From Streptomyces griseus (GTDB taxonomy: Bacteria > Bacteroidota > Bacteroidia > Chitinophagales > Chitinophagaceae): 12,676 nucleotides of DNA. Where the stretch lies: positions 1-12,676 of the forward strand of contig CALPIT020000054.1 in assembly GCA_943323705.2 (NCBI GenBank), read 5' to 3'. The position numbers were made by a program, and so were the translations under genes. Positions 1 through 7,398 of this stretch are shown one piece after another; the first letter of the stretch is position 1; the number at the start of each line of letters is the position of its first letter. The notes below the pieces were generated by a model. That model did no database searches. It was not told the origin of the DNA and worked only from the letters and a program-made list of their open reading frames with translations.

Positions 1-723
1 AAGAATGACTAGATAAAGTGCCAACAAAGACAACAAAATATACTGTGCAAAAATCTTTAATCCTTTTGGATACACTTCAATACCATCAAGCTCATCAAAA
101 TCTTCAGGAATACCACTCAGAAAAAACCAGGTATTAAAAATACCGGCAATAAAAATATAAATGTCCAAAAATAATTCTTCATGAATTTCTAATTCAAAAA
201 GCAGCTTCAATGAAAATAAAGCGAGTACCAATCCGATATACAAAACACCTGAAAATAGAATTGATGTAAATATTCTAATGAATAAAATTTTATTATGCTG
301 CCAAAATCCATTGATTTGTTTGCTGAATACAAATGGAATAAACGATACCATCAAATGCGCAGTGATGTTGTAAATAGCATATTTTACATAAGGCAACGCT
401 GTGTTATGCGTGGATTCTGCACTAGGCAATGTAAAATAAATGATGCTCAATAAAATCGTAACCAACATCATCAACAACCAATGCTGTTTTGCATCCAATT
501 TTCTTTTTCCTGAAATTATTGTTGCACTGAAAAACAAAGGAATACCAATGCTTGCCGTTAACATCAGATTGACAAATGGAAAATAATTTTTTACTTGATT
601 TTCATTTTCCACTAGATAAATTCCAATAAAAACTGCAATAGCAGAAGTAATTAGGGTTAATGGAAATCTAAAAAATGTATGACGGGCATTTGATAACAAA
701 TAATTAAATGAAGGTAGTTTCAT
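1..723 (-). CDS. DUF4153-type multi-spanning membrane protein (partial, C-terminus beyond window)
   Basis: Reading the minus strand from an ATG at 723 gives 241 codons without a stop, running off the left edge, so only the N-terminal part is present. The protein starts MKLPSFNYLLSNARHTFFRF and has about seven hydrophobic segments, near residues 21-38, 50-70, 82-99, 112-134, 148-176, 184-204 and 224-241. Between the last two lies an acidic loop (FLSGIPEDFDELDGIEVYPK), followed by GLKIFAQYILL. This loop-and-helix pattern is what I recognise from the DUF4153 family of Bacteroidota inner-membrane proteins, whose function is not established. It is divergent from ung, with 134 bp between the two starts. 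The upstream DNA is A/T-rich with no Shine-Dalgarno sequence, as usual in this phylum. The reading frame is certain; the family name rests on memory of the motif, and no biochemical role can be assigned. Confidence 0.85.
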   Translation of the reverse strand, partial: MKLPSFNYLLSNARHTFFRFPLTLITSAIAVFIGIYLVENENQVKNYFPFVNLMLTASIGIPLFFSATIISGKRKLDAKQHWLLMMLVTILLSIIYFTLPSAESTHNTALPYVKYAIYNITAHLMVSFIPFVFSKQINGFWQHNKILFIRIFTSILFSGVLYIGLVLALFSLKLLFELEIHEELFLDIYIFIAGIFNTWFFLSGIPEDFDELDGIEVYPKGLKIFAQYILLSLLALYLVIL

Positions 724-790
724 TATATTTTTTTTATTTACAATAATAGCAATTCAAGGTAAAGTAATTAAACTAAAAAAACTAGTGAGT

Positions 791-798
791 TAGTTTTG
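791..798 (+). promoter_or_regulatory. candidate Bacteroidota -7 box upstream of ung
   Basis: TAGTTTTG matches the Bacteroidota -7 consensus TAnnTTTG at all six fixed positions. Transcription would begin near 804, giving a leader of about 50 nt before the ung ATG at 858. No TTG is seen about 20 bp upstream for the -33 element, and the region is very AT-rich, so the match could be chance. Confidence 0.3.
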
Positions 799-857
799 CT
801 TTGATTGAATTAATTTTACAAAGGTCGTTTTCTACTTTAAAAAAACAATCAAAAAAA

Positions 858-1541
858 ATGGATGTCAAAATTCATCCTTCCTGGAAATCAGTTTTGGAGA
901 AAGAGTTTTCTAAAAACTACTTCATCCAACTAACAGCACATCTTAAAACGGAGAAGATGCTGGGTAAAACCATTTACCCTCCCGGCTCGTTGATTTTTAA
1001 TGCCTTCAACACCACTCCATTTGATAAAGTATCTGTAGTGATAATTGGACAAGACCCGTATCACGGAGAAGGACAAGCACATGGTCTGAGTTTTTCAGTT
1101 CCAACTGGTGTTAAGCCTCCTCCATCACTTGTCAATATTTATAAGGAAATCGAAAGCGACCTCGGCATTAAAATCTCAAAAGAATATGGCAATCTTACCA
1201 AGTGGGCACAGCAAGGTGTACTATTACTTAATGCGGCATTGACGGTAAGATCAGGTGAACCAGGAAGCCATTCAAAAATGGGTTGGTCAGATTTTACAGA
1301 CGCTGTCATAAAAAAAATATCTGACGAAAAAGAAAATATAGTCTTTTTACTTTGGGGAAAATTTGCTCAAGAAAAATTAATTCTAATCGATCAAAATAGA
1401 CACTATGTTTTAAAAGCGGCTCATCCATCACCATTCTCCGTAGAAAAAGGATTCTACGGCTGTAAACATTTTTCAATGACCAATGAATTGCTGATGAAAA
1501 ATGGCAAAGTGCCAATCGACTGGAAATTATTATCGGAATAA
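858..1541 (+). CDS. ung: uracil-DNA glycosylase, family 1
   Basis: This enzyme removes uracil from DNA by cleaving the N-glycosidic bond and so starts base-excision repair in the cytoplasm. The 227-aa product matches the usual length (E. coli Ung is about 229 aa). The water-activating loop GQDPYH is at residues 64-69 with catalytic Asp66. The proline-rich loop (VKPPPSL) is near 85-91, the LLLN strand at 122-125, and the minor-groove loop HPSPFS at 189-194 with catalytic His189. The end (VPIDWKLL) is also typical. The frame is open upstream to a TTG at 801, but the ATG at 858 gives MDVKIHPSWKSVL, the normal family N-terminus, so the 19-residue extension is rejected. The residue equivalent to the intercalating Leu191 of E. 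coli is Phe193; from memory the Bacillus subtilis enzyme also has Phe there. The family call is very secure. Confidence 0.97.
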   Translation: MDVKIHPSWKSVLEKEFSKNYFIQLTAHLKTEKMLGKTIYPPGSLIFNAFNTTPFDKVSVVIIGQDPYHGEGQAHGLSFSVPTGVKPPPSLVNIYKEIESDLGIKISKEYGNLTKWAQQGVLLLNAALTVRSGEPGSHSKMGWSDFTDAVIKKISDEKENIVFLLWGKFAQEKLILIDQNRHYVLKAAHPSPFSVEKGFYGCKHFSMTNELLMKNGKVPIDWKLLSE

Positions 1542-1551
1542 AAATCTTAAA

Positions 1552-1628
1552 AATTCAAAAGTAAAAATTCAAAAATCAAAAAAAGAGAATCAATCCCTTT
1601 TTTACTTTTTACTTTTACATTTTGAATT
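1552..1628. repeat. imperfect AT-rich inverted repeat between ung and the acyltransferase gene
   Basis: The left end AATTCAAAA (1552-1560) is the exact reverse complement of the right end TTTTGAATT (1620-1628). Between them, A-rich blocks (AAAGTAAAAATTC and similar) on the left face T-rich blocks (TTTTTACTTTTTACTTTTAC) on the right, with imperfect pairing. The centre is near 1588-1594. It fills almost all of the 97-bp gap between the ung stop and the next ATG. The transcript could fold into a long weak hairpin, so a role as terminator or mRNA-stability element is possible but unproven. It may be a dispersed intergenic repeat. Confidence 0.55.
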
Positions 1629-1638
1629 AAAAAAAACA

Positions 1639-2373
1639 ATGAACATTTTCAAAAACATATTCGCTCGCATCTGGGCTATCTGGGGACTCATCAGTTTCAT
1701 TTTTACCTTTCTTATCATCATTGGTCCAGCCATGATTTCTCATTTATATAAAAATGAAAAAAATGGTCAAGCATTCTTTATTAAAGTTTCTAAAATCTGG
1801 ATGAACTGCTGGCTGTTTTTAATTGGATGTCCAGTAAAAATTTTCGGTAAAGACAATTTCGAAGAAAATAAAAATTACGTTGTTGTATTCAATCACAATG
1901 CCTTGCTTGATATTCCATTGTCTGCTCCGTATACACCAGGTCCAAATAAAACAATTGGCAAAGCTTCTTTTTCAAAAGTTCCGATATTCGGATGGTTTTA
2001 TAAAAGAGGCGCCATATTAATTGACCGTAAAAATGAAAACAGCCGGAGAAAAAGTTTTGAAATGATGAAAGATGTTTTGCAAAAAGGTATGCACATGTGC
2101 ATCTACCCAGAAGGCACAAGAAACAGAACTGCAGATGTGTTGAAACCCTTTTATGACGGGGCTTTCAAACTTGCAGTAGAAACCAATACTGAAATTATTC
2201 CTTGTATCATCAATGGCACAAAAGAAGCGATGCCCATTCATAAGTTTTTTTATTTGTACCCCACTCCATTAAGCTTAACATTTCTTCCGCCTATATCACC
2301 ACAAGGGTTAGACGCTAAGGAATTGAATAAGAAAGTTTTTGAGATGATGTGGAAGGAATTACAAGCCCCCTAA
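1639..2373 (+). CDS. PlsC-type 1-acyl-sn-glycerol-3-phosphate acyltransferase
   Basis: The 244-aa protein belongs to the LPLAT/PlsC family, which transfers an acyl chain to lysophosphatidic acid to make phosphatidic acid at the inner membrane. An N-terminal membrane helix spans about residues 12-32. Block I is NHNALLD (85-91), the HX4D catalytic pair His86/Asp91. Block II is GAILIDR (124-130). Block III is YPEGTRNRT (156-164), the glycerol-phosphate-binding EGTR motif. Block IV is IIPCIINGT (186-194). The frame is open back to an ATG at 1501 inside ung, but the ATG at 1639 directly precedes MNIFKNIFARIWAIWG, and the upstream extension only translates the AT-rich repeat. The last codons (Gln-Ala-Pro-stop) lie in the left arm of the 34-bp inverted repeat, so the native C-terminus may have been altered by that element. 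The family is secure. Specificity for glycerophospholipid rather than another acyl acceptor is inferred, so no gene symbol is given. Confidence 0.92.
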   Translation: MNIFKNIFARIWAIWGLISFIFTFLIIIGPAMISHLYKNEKNGQAFFIKVSKIWMNCWLFLIGCPVKIFGKDNFEENKNYVVVFNHNALLDIPLSAPYTPGPNKTIGKASFSKVPIFGWFYKRGAILIDRKNENSRRKSFEMMKDVLQKGMHMCIYPEGTRNRTADVLKPFYDGAFKLAVETNTEIIPCIINGTKEAMPIHKFFYLYPTPLSLTFLPPISPQGLDAKELNKKVFEMMWKELQAP

Positions 2374-2397
2374 ATCCCCCGAAGGGGGACTTTGATT
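2364..2397 (+). repeat. left 34-bp inverted-repeat arm
   Basis: This arm starts AGCCCCCTAAATC and ends GACTTTGATT. Its internal hairpin TCCCCC/GGGGGA with a GAA loop is at 2375-2389. It contains the stop codon of the acyltransferase gene (CCC-TAA-ATC). Confidence 0.9.
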
Positions 2398-2494
2398 GCG
2401 CTTTGCTTGGCTGCCTCAAAATAAAGTTAATTTCAATTCATTATCACTAAATGCTTACTCAGTATAAGCAAATAAAACATCCAAAATAAAACAT

Positions 2495-2528
2495 AATCAA
2501 AGTCCCCCTTCGGGGGATTTAGGGGGCT
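2495..2528 (-). repeat. right 34-bp inverted-repeat arm
   Basis: This is the exact reverse complement of the left arm, with its internal hairpin at 2503-2517. Its outer end, with one extra base at 2529, forms the TAG stop of the LptD-like gene on the minus strand. Confidence 0.9.
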
Positions 2529-5274
2529 ACAAATCATAAAAATACCTAGTCCTATTCACCTTAATATCGCGTAACATAGAAGATTTAGGACTGATATTAA
2601 TACTAAAGAACCTGTATCTTCCTACAGGCGACATATTGATATTCATCTGCCAGCAATGTAAATCTCTAGATAAATTAATTGATAACAAACCCAACTCTTT
2701 TTGAGTGATATTGTAAGAGCCGGACAATCCTACTTTCCATTTGGGTGTCAAACTAATGTCACCATTCCAATTGAAATCTTGATTAAAATTGGTGACAAAA
2801 GAACCTGGGCTATTGAAAGAAGGTAATCTTGAAAATCTCAAAGAATACGAAACGTCAACGGACCAAGGTGAAGAAAAATCTACAAATTCATTGGGATTAT
2901 TAGTCATGTAGGCCGCTTCTTGCTGGTATTCATCCATCTGCATGCCGTTCATATTTTGAGACCTGTTGTTTTGGAATTGATTGGTTTTCTTTCCGGATTT
3001 ATCACCGCCACTAAAACGACTTTGCATGGAGATGCCTCCACTCGTTAACCTTCCCAATGAAACCGGCTTCTGACCCCATATTAACTTGTCAATTCTCTTT
3101 CCCTGTGCATCTAACTGATAAGGATCAAATTGCGCATTGGCAGTAATGTTTATTTTTTCAAAGAGATTGCTTCTAGCAGACAATGATAAATTACTTAGCT
3201 TAAATGAATCTGCTAGAAAATTATAACTTCCATTGATACTCAAACCATCAAGTATGGAAACTTTTTTTGTACCTGCAGCAGTGTCCTTAGTATTCTTAAC
3301 TTTCATCTGCATCACATTGTCAATACCAAAACTTAAACCGCCAAATCTTCCTTCAGAAAAAGAGCCAAATACACTCCTTTCATAATAACTATAACGGCCA
3401 ATCCTACCCGAAGTATCAACCTGAGTTGAATAATAACTGGAAGCATTCATATTGGGCTTGTAACTAGCGGCAATGGTTGGTCTGATTTCATGACGAATAG
3501 CTTGCACCTTGCTGCTTTTATTAAAGCCAAACATTCCAAAAATCCTTGTAGTCATTCCTATGCCAAAGCTCATATCTCTTGCTGAATAAAAGCCATTTTT
3601 AATAACGGTATCTACTTTTTTATCTGCATCATTCCATTGACGAATGAATTTTTCATGATACCATTTTTCCTGATAACTTACAGAAGGAGAAATCTGCAAA
3701 GGTCCTAAAGATGGCAACGATAAATTGATGGGTACATTATGACTGGCTCCCCATTTGAAATTATCTGCAAGCTGTGTCGAAATATTTTTTGCGGTATCAT
3801 AAAATGAAGAAAGACTTCTTGCATTGGTGTTCAAGGCCACTCCGATATTTTCGTACCATTTGTAATCCCCAATTACTTCTTTTCTTCTGAATGGATATAA
3901 CGTATTTAAATTGAAGTTGGCATCAGGAAAACGTAAATTAATCAATCTGGAAACGGTATTCTGATCATGATTGGCACTCATTGAAAAGTTGTAAGGCCTG
4001 TTTTTCCAAGACTTTGAATAGGTAATAGAAGAGGACATCTGGTTGGTGAAATTTCTGGTAGGGCTATTCGGCACCTGACCATTAAACTTACTGCTACCTG
4101 CATTTACATTGGCACTGAAAGTAACGCCTGGTCTGGCTTTGGAATCAACACTATGTGTCCAGCGAATGTTGAACGTTTTAGAAGAATTATAATCTGGGTC
4201 GCCTTTAAATCCTGTTTTAAATCTTTGTAGATCTAATGAGAAATTCCCTTGATAACGATACTTTTTGAAATACCTGGGATTCAGACTGAAAGTCCAGCCA
4301 CCATAAGAATAAAGTGTACCTCTAGTAATGACATCCCAATTATCGCTCAAAATTTTATAATACCCAATACCTTCCATGGCAAATCCTAGTTGCTGGTTAG
4401 CTGTAAAATTAGGCGCGATGAAACCCGAATGTCGGCCTTGTGTGAGTGGATAAATACCAAAAGGTAAAACAATGGGTAAAGGAACACCTTCCATTTCGGG
4501 ATGCACTGGACCCGTAAACGCCATTTTCTTATTAATCAGTTTTACTTTACTACTTACAAAAGCAAAATGTGGGGTATCTAAATTACAACTGGTAAACCTG
4601 CCATGTAAAGCGTAAAAAACATTGTCTTCCGCTTTTTTGATTTTTTCACCATAGACAAACATTTCGCCTTGTTGGGTATAAGTGCCTTTGGTAAGACCTT
4701 TTCCCGTCTTCATATTGAAAAATATCGTGTCGCTGATGGATTTAAAATCGGCTTGTTTGAAAGTAGGATAAGAAATTACTTTTCCTGCTGAATCTTTCTC
4801 CAAATAGGCCATTACGAGATTCGTCTGTTGGTCGAATTGAATGAAAGGAGCCGATAAATCATTATCAACATACTTCACTTTTGATGTTTTACCATATAAA
4901 TACAATTTCTTTTCAGGTATATCAAATACCATAGAATCGTCCGCATGGTAACTTACTGGAGCCGCTAAACTATCCTTAGATTTCCTGAATTGAAGTGTGT
5001 CATTGGACGCCACGATGAGGGTATCTTTCTTTTTTACAACTGAATCTTTTTCAATTATTTTCTCGGGAATGGTATCAGATTTAACGTTTTGGGCCCAAAC
5101 CTCTATCAATAAAACTTTATTTTCGTTTTTGCAAAAGGGATTGAAAGTCTTGGATTCCTCAGTAAAAAGAAACCGAGTTTCACCGGCATAAAGAGTGCAG
5201 GCAAACAGTACGAGTATTAATGTCTGTAGCCCCAATAATATACTTTTTGCCTTACCTTTGTGAAGTTGCTTCAT
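2527..5274 (-). CDS. lptD: LptD-like outer-membrane LPS assembly protein
   Basis: The 915-aa product is the Bacteroidota form of LptD, the outer-membrane barrel that inserts lipopolysaccharide into the outer leaflet. A signal peptide covers about residues 1-30 (hydrophobic SILLGLQTLILVLFACTLYA). A polar linker rich in Lys, Asp and Ser follows, then an OstA/LptA-like beta-jellyroll near 107-215 (starting SYHADDSMVFDIPEKKLYLYG). Next is a conserved junction, FTSC (227-230) followed by DTPHFAF and SSKVKLI, which resembles the TTC/PDW segment of proteobacterial LptD. The rest, to 915, has the aromatic-rich alternating pattern of a beta-barrel and ends with a segment (HCWQMNINMSPVGRYRFF, SSMLRDIKVNRTRYFYDL) typical of this phylum's LptD-like proteins. 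The frame extends to a TTG at 5289, but the ATG at 5274 directly precedes the basic signal-peptide start. It diverges from the amidase operon. The TAG stop lies in the inverted-repeat arm. Confidence 0.9.
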   Translation of the reverse strand: MKQLHKGKAKSILLGLQTLILVLFACTLYAGETRFLFTEESKTFNPFCKNENKVLLIEVWAQNVKSDTIPEKIIEKDSVVKKKDTLIVASNDTLQFRKSKDSLAAPVSYHADDSMVFDIPEKKLYLYGKTSKVKYVDNDLSAPFIQFDQQTNLVMAYLEKDSAGKVISYPTFKQADFKSISDTIFFNMKTGKGLTKGTYTQQGEMFVYGEKIKKAEDNVFYALHGRFTSCNLDTPHFAFVSSKVKLINKKMAFTGPVHPEMEGVPLPIVLPFGIYPLTQGRHSGFIAPNFTANQQLGFAMEGIGYYKILSDNWDVITRGTLYSYGGWTFSLNPRYFKKYRYQGNFSLDLQRFKTGFKGDPDYNSSKTFNIRWTHSVDSKARPGVTFSANVNAGSSKFNGQVPNSPTRNFTNQMSSSITYSKSWKNRPYNFSMSANHDQNTVSRLINLRFPDANFNLNTLYPFRRKEVIGDYKWYENIGVALNTNARSLSSFYDTAKNISTQLADNFKWGASHNVPINLSLPSLGPLQISPSVSYQEKWYHEKFIRQWNDADKKVDTVIKNGFYSARDMSFGIGMTTRIFGMFGFNKSSKVQAIRHEIRPTIAASYKPNMNASSYYSTQVDTSGRIGRYSYYERSVFGSFSEGRFGGLSFGIDNVMQMKVKNTKDTAAGTKKVSILDGLSINGSYNFLADSFKLSNLSLSARSNLFEKINITANAQFDPYQLDAQGKRIDKLIWGQKPVSLGRLTSGGISMQSRFSGGDKSGKKTNQFQNNRSQNMNGMQMDEYQQEAAYMTNNPNEFVDFSSPWSVDVSYSLRFSRLPSFNSPGSFVTNFNQDFNWNGDISLTPKWKVGLSGSYNITQKELGLLSINLSRDLHCWQMNINMSPVGRYRFFSINISPKSSMLRDIKVNRTRYFYDL

Positions 5275-5355
5275 ATAAATGAGCAACAAAAATAACCATA
5301 TTAAAATAATGTGTTTGTGAATATTTTACAAATTCATTCCTCTATATAAAAACCA
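5275..5355. other. 81-bp divergent intergenic region between lptD-like and amidase genes
   Basis: This AT-rich gap must hold the start signals for both directions. On the minus strand TATTTTTG (complement of 5287-5294) fits the TAnnTTTG -7 consensus, but it would leave a leader of only about 8 nt before the LptD-like ATG. On the plus strand TGTGTTTG (5310-5317) is one mismatch from consensus and would give a leader of roughly 33 nt for the amidase gene. Neither has a clear -33 TTG, so both are weak candidates. Confidence 0.3.
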
Positions 5356-6345
5356 ATGCCATACATGTATATGAAAAGACTACTGATTTGTATATGCTTC
5401 GGCTGCATTTTATCCGCCCCACTCAACAATTTCGCACAACAACCCAAAAAATTAAAAACCATCATTGTGGATGCCGGTCATGGCGGTAATGACTTTGGTG
5501 CCGTTGGACAATACGAACATTCTCTCAGATCCAATGAAAAAGACGTTACGTTGGGAATTTCTTTAAAATTAGTTGATGAATTAAAAAAACAACTTCCAGA
5601 ATTAAATATCATTCCTACCAGAACTACAGATATTTACCAAGATCCGACTGAAAAAGCCAATATTGCCAATAATAACAAAGGCGACCTTTTTATTTGCATT
5701 CACGCCGACTCCGGCCCTTTAAAAACAGGAAGAAGACAAACCGGTACCAGAACAGTTACCCGATATAAAGTAACATATAAAGGAAAAGGCAAAAAGAAGA
5801 AAAAAATCTCTACTCCTTATAAAGCAGTTGAACCTGTGTATGAATATTACAAATTACCTCTTGAAAGAAATGGGACAAGTGTATGGATATTCGCTGCTCA
5901 CAAAACCAGTGACAAGCTAAAAGCTATTATGAAAGAAGAAGGTCAAAATGAAAATGAATATGAAATTGAATCAGGTGCAGACTCAACCTTAAATAATTTT
6001 GATTTCAATACACCAGAAGGTCGTGCAATCGCTCAAATTTATGCAAAGCGTTATCAGGAAAAAAGTGATAGATTGGCAACTTTAGTAAATGAAGAAGTAG
6101 ACAAAACCAGCAGACCGGCGTTGGGTGTCAACCAAAGACAAAAAGGAATATGGGTACTTCAAGCAACAAATATGCCTGCTATACTTATTGAAACAGGATT
6201 CATCAACAATCCGGAAGATGAAAAATACTTGAATAGCGACAAAGGACAACAAGAACTCGCTGAAACCATTACAGCCGCAGTGATTCGCTATAAAAATCAA
6301 ATTGAAAACGCAAATCATTCAACTGGAACCGGCACAGGAAAATAA
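5356..6345 (+). CDS. exported N-acetylmuramoyl-L-alanine amidase (Amidase_3 family)
   Basis: The 329-aa zinc amidase cleaves the bond between N-acetylmuramic acid and the stem peptide of peptidoglycan in the periplasm. A signal peptide covers about residues 6-28 (KRLLICICFGCILS, then NNFAQQ). Zinc ligands are His42 (DAGHGG), Glu61 (SNEKDVTL) and His116 (CIHAD); the catalytic Glu279 is in LIETGFINN. About 50 residues (roughly 121-171) separate CIHAD from the next strand (NGTSVWIF). They include a basic run, KGKGKKKKK (142-150); most family members have only a short loop there. Starts at codons 4 or 6 (5365, 5371) are also possible; codon 6 (MKRLLICIC) would give the most typical signal peptide. 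The MCE gene follows after 26 bp, so the two are likely co-transcribed. The C-terminal Ser/Thr/Gly tail (HSTGTGTGK) is probably disordered. All catalytic residues are present, so activity is expected. Confidence 0.94.
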   Translation: MPYMYMKRLLICICFGCILSAPLNNFAQQPKKLKTIIVDAGHGGNDFGAVGQYEHSLRSNEKDVTLGISLKLVDELKKQLPELNIIPTRTTDIYQDPTEKANIANNNKGDLFICIHADSGPLKTGRRQTGTRTVTRYKVTYKGKGKKKKKISTPYKAVEPVYEYYKLPLERNGTSVWIFAAHKTSDKLKAIMKEEGQNENEYEIESGADSTLNNFDFNTPEGRAIAQIYAKRYQEKSDRLATLVNEEVDKTSRPALGVNQRQKGIWVLQATNMPAILIETGFINNPEDEKYLNSDKGQQELAETITAAVIRYKNQIENANHSTGTGTGK

Positions 6346-6371
6346 ATTGTGCTTATAAATAAATAATCAAA

Positions 6372-7364
6372 GTGAAATTAACAAACGAAACAAAAGTTGG
6401 TGTACTGGGAGTTATTGTGATTACTCTTCTTGTATTGGGTTTTAATTTTCTGAAAGGAAAAAAATTATTTTCAGATACCATGACCATTTATGCGAAATAC
6501 AGCAATATTCAAGGACTCACAACTTCTAATCCCGTTATCATAAACGGACTTCAAGTTGGTATCGTGAGTGACATTTCAAATGATAAAAACTTGAAAGAAA
6601 TCCTTGTTGTTATTTCAATTCAAAAAGACATCAACATCCCTTCAAACTCTTTAGCCAGCATCACTCCTAATCCATTAACGGTAACTAAAATGGAAATTAA
6701 GCTTGGCGACAATAATACTTATCTAAAAAATGGCGATACGGTTCTTACTTCAACAAGTGAAGGTTTTCTGGAGGGAATGATTAACAGCAAAGTAGATCCC
6801 ATACTTTCTGCTGTAAATAAATCTGTACATTCTATAGATTCTTTACTTAACAATGTGAATAGTTTATTTGACAACAACAACAAGAAAAACATTTCATCTT
6901 CATTAGAAAACCTGAATAATGCAACGGCTTCTCTTCAAATGTTGCTTGATAAAAAAGGTCCACTTACCAATACACTAACTAACGCAGAAAAATTCACCGG
7001 GAACCTAAACGCCAACAATAAAAAAATTGACAGCATACTCAACAGTTTAAATACTACTGCCACACACCTATCTGAACTAGATCTGGAAAAAACATTAACC
7101 TCTTTACAATTGACCATCAATTCATTGAAACAAACTGTAGAAAAACTAAACAGTAAAGAAGGTTCTGTTGGCTTATTGATGAACGATCCTTCATTATACA
7201 AAAACCTAAATGCCACTGCTAATAAAATCAATGTTTTACTTGATGATATCAGGGTTCATCCAAAGCGATATGTATCCGTTTCGATGTTTGGAAAAAAAGA
7301 AAAAGAAGCACCACTTCAAACTCCATTACCCGATACTTTAAATGCGCCATATATAAATAAATAA
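6372..7364 (+). CDS. MCE/MlaD-family lipid-transport protein
   Basis: The 330-aa protein is anchored in the inner membrane by one N-terminal helix (about residues 8-27) and has a periplasmic MCE domain (about 36-112). The domain includes VIINGLQVGIVSDI (55-68) and LTVTKMEIKLGD (102-113). The rest, about 137-295, looks like long amphipathic helices, followed by the segment GSVGLLMNDPSLYKNL and HPKRYVSVSMFGKK seen in many Bacteroidota MCE proteins. MCE proteins form hexameric rings or tubes that carry phospholipids between membranes, powered by an MlaFE-type ABC transporter; no such transporter is in this window. The start is a GTG giving MKLTNETKVGVLG, the expected family N-terminus; no in-frame ATG competes. 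Spacing is 26 bp after the amidase and 34 bp before the OstA-like gene, indicating an operon. The family is secure; substrate and direction are unknown. Confidence 0.92.
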   Translation: MKLTNETKVGVLGVIVITLLVLGFNFLKGKKLFSDTMTIYAKYSNIQGLTTSNPVIINGLQVGIVSDISNDKNLKEILVVISIQKDINIPSNSLASITPNPLTVTKMEIKLGDNNTYLKNGDTVLTSTSEGFLEGMINSKVDPILSAVNKSVHSIDSLLNNVNSLFDNNNKKNISSSLENLNNATASLQMLLDKKGPLTNTLTNAEKFTGNLNANNKKIDSILNSLNTTATHLSELDLEKTLTSLQLTINSLKQTVEKLNSKEGSVGLLMNDPSLYKNLNATANKINVLLDDIRVHPKRYVSVSMFGKKEKEAPLQTPLPDTLNAPYINK

Positions 7365-7398
7365 TAACAGCCAGTATACTCATCCGGCAACCCACTCA

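Larger units (their letters stand above)
2364..2528. repeat. 165-bp element with 34-bp perfect inverted repeats between convergent genes
   Basis: Positions 2364-2397 and 2495-2528 are exact reverse complements over all 34 bases. Each arm contains its own short palindrome (TCCCCC-GAA-GGGGGA). The 97-bp interior has no coding capacity. It holds a small hairpin (TGCTTA 2452-2457 with TAAGCA 2465-2470) and an 11-bp direct repeat AAATAAAACAT at 2470-2480 and 2484-2494. The G/C-rich arms contrast sharply with the AT-rich surroundings. Both flanking genes end inside the arms: the acyltransferase TAA is at 2371-2373 and the LptD-like TAG is at 2527-2529. The structure fits a REP-pair or MITE-like unit that could also act as a bidirectional terminator. 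I recall similar C5/G5 motifs in other Bacteroidota genomes but cannot check that here. Confidence 0.9.

Noticed and set aside
801..857. TTG start giving ung 19 extra residues
   Set aside because: The ATG at 858 begins the conserved KIHPSW segment and yields the normal family length; the extension overlaps the likely promoter and leader region.
1604..1628. Possible -7 promoter box upstream of the acyltransferase gene (TACATTTTG)
   Set aside because: The spacing between TA and TTTG is three bases instead of two, there is no -33 TTG, and the sequence is explained by the inverted repeat.
1501..1638. 46-residue N-terminal extension of the acyltransferase starting inside ung
   Set aside because: It overlaps the end of ung in another frame and then translates the A-rich repeat into Lys/Asn/Ser; the ATG at 1639 gives the family-type N-terminus.
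5275..5289. TTG start five codons upstream for the LptD-like gene
   Set aside because: The ATG at 5274 precedes a normal basic signal-peptide start, and TTG starts are rare compared with ATG.
6935..7231. 98-codon minus-strand frame inside the MCE gene
   Set aside because: It is antisense to a well-supported gene and has no recognisable domain or start context.
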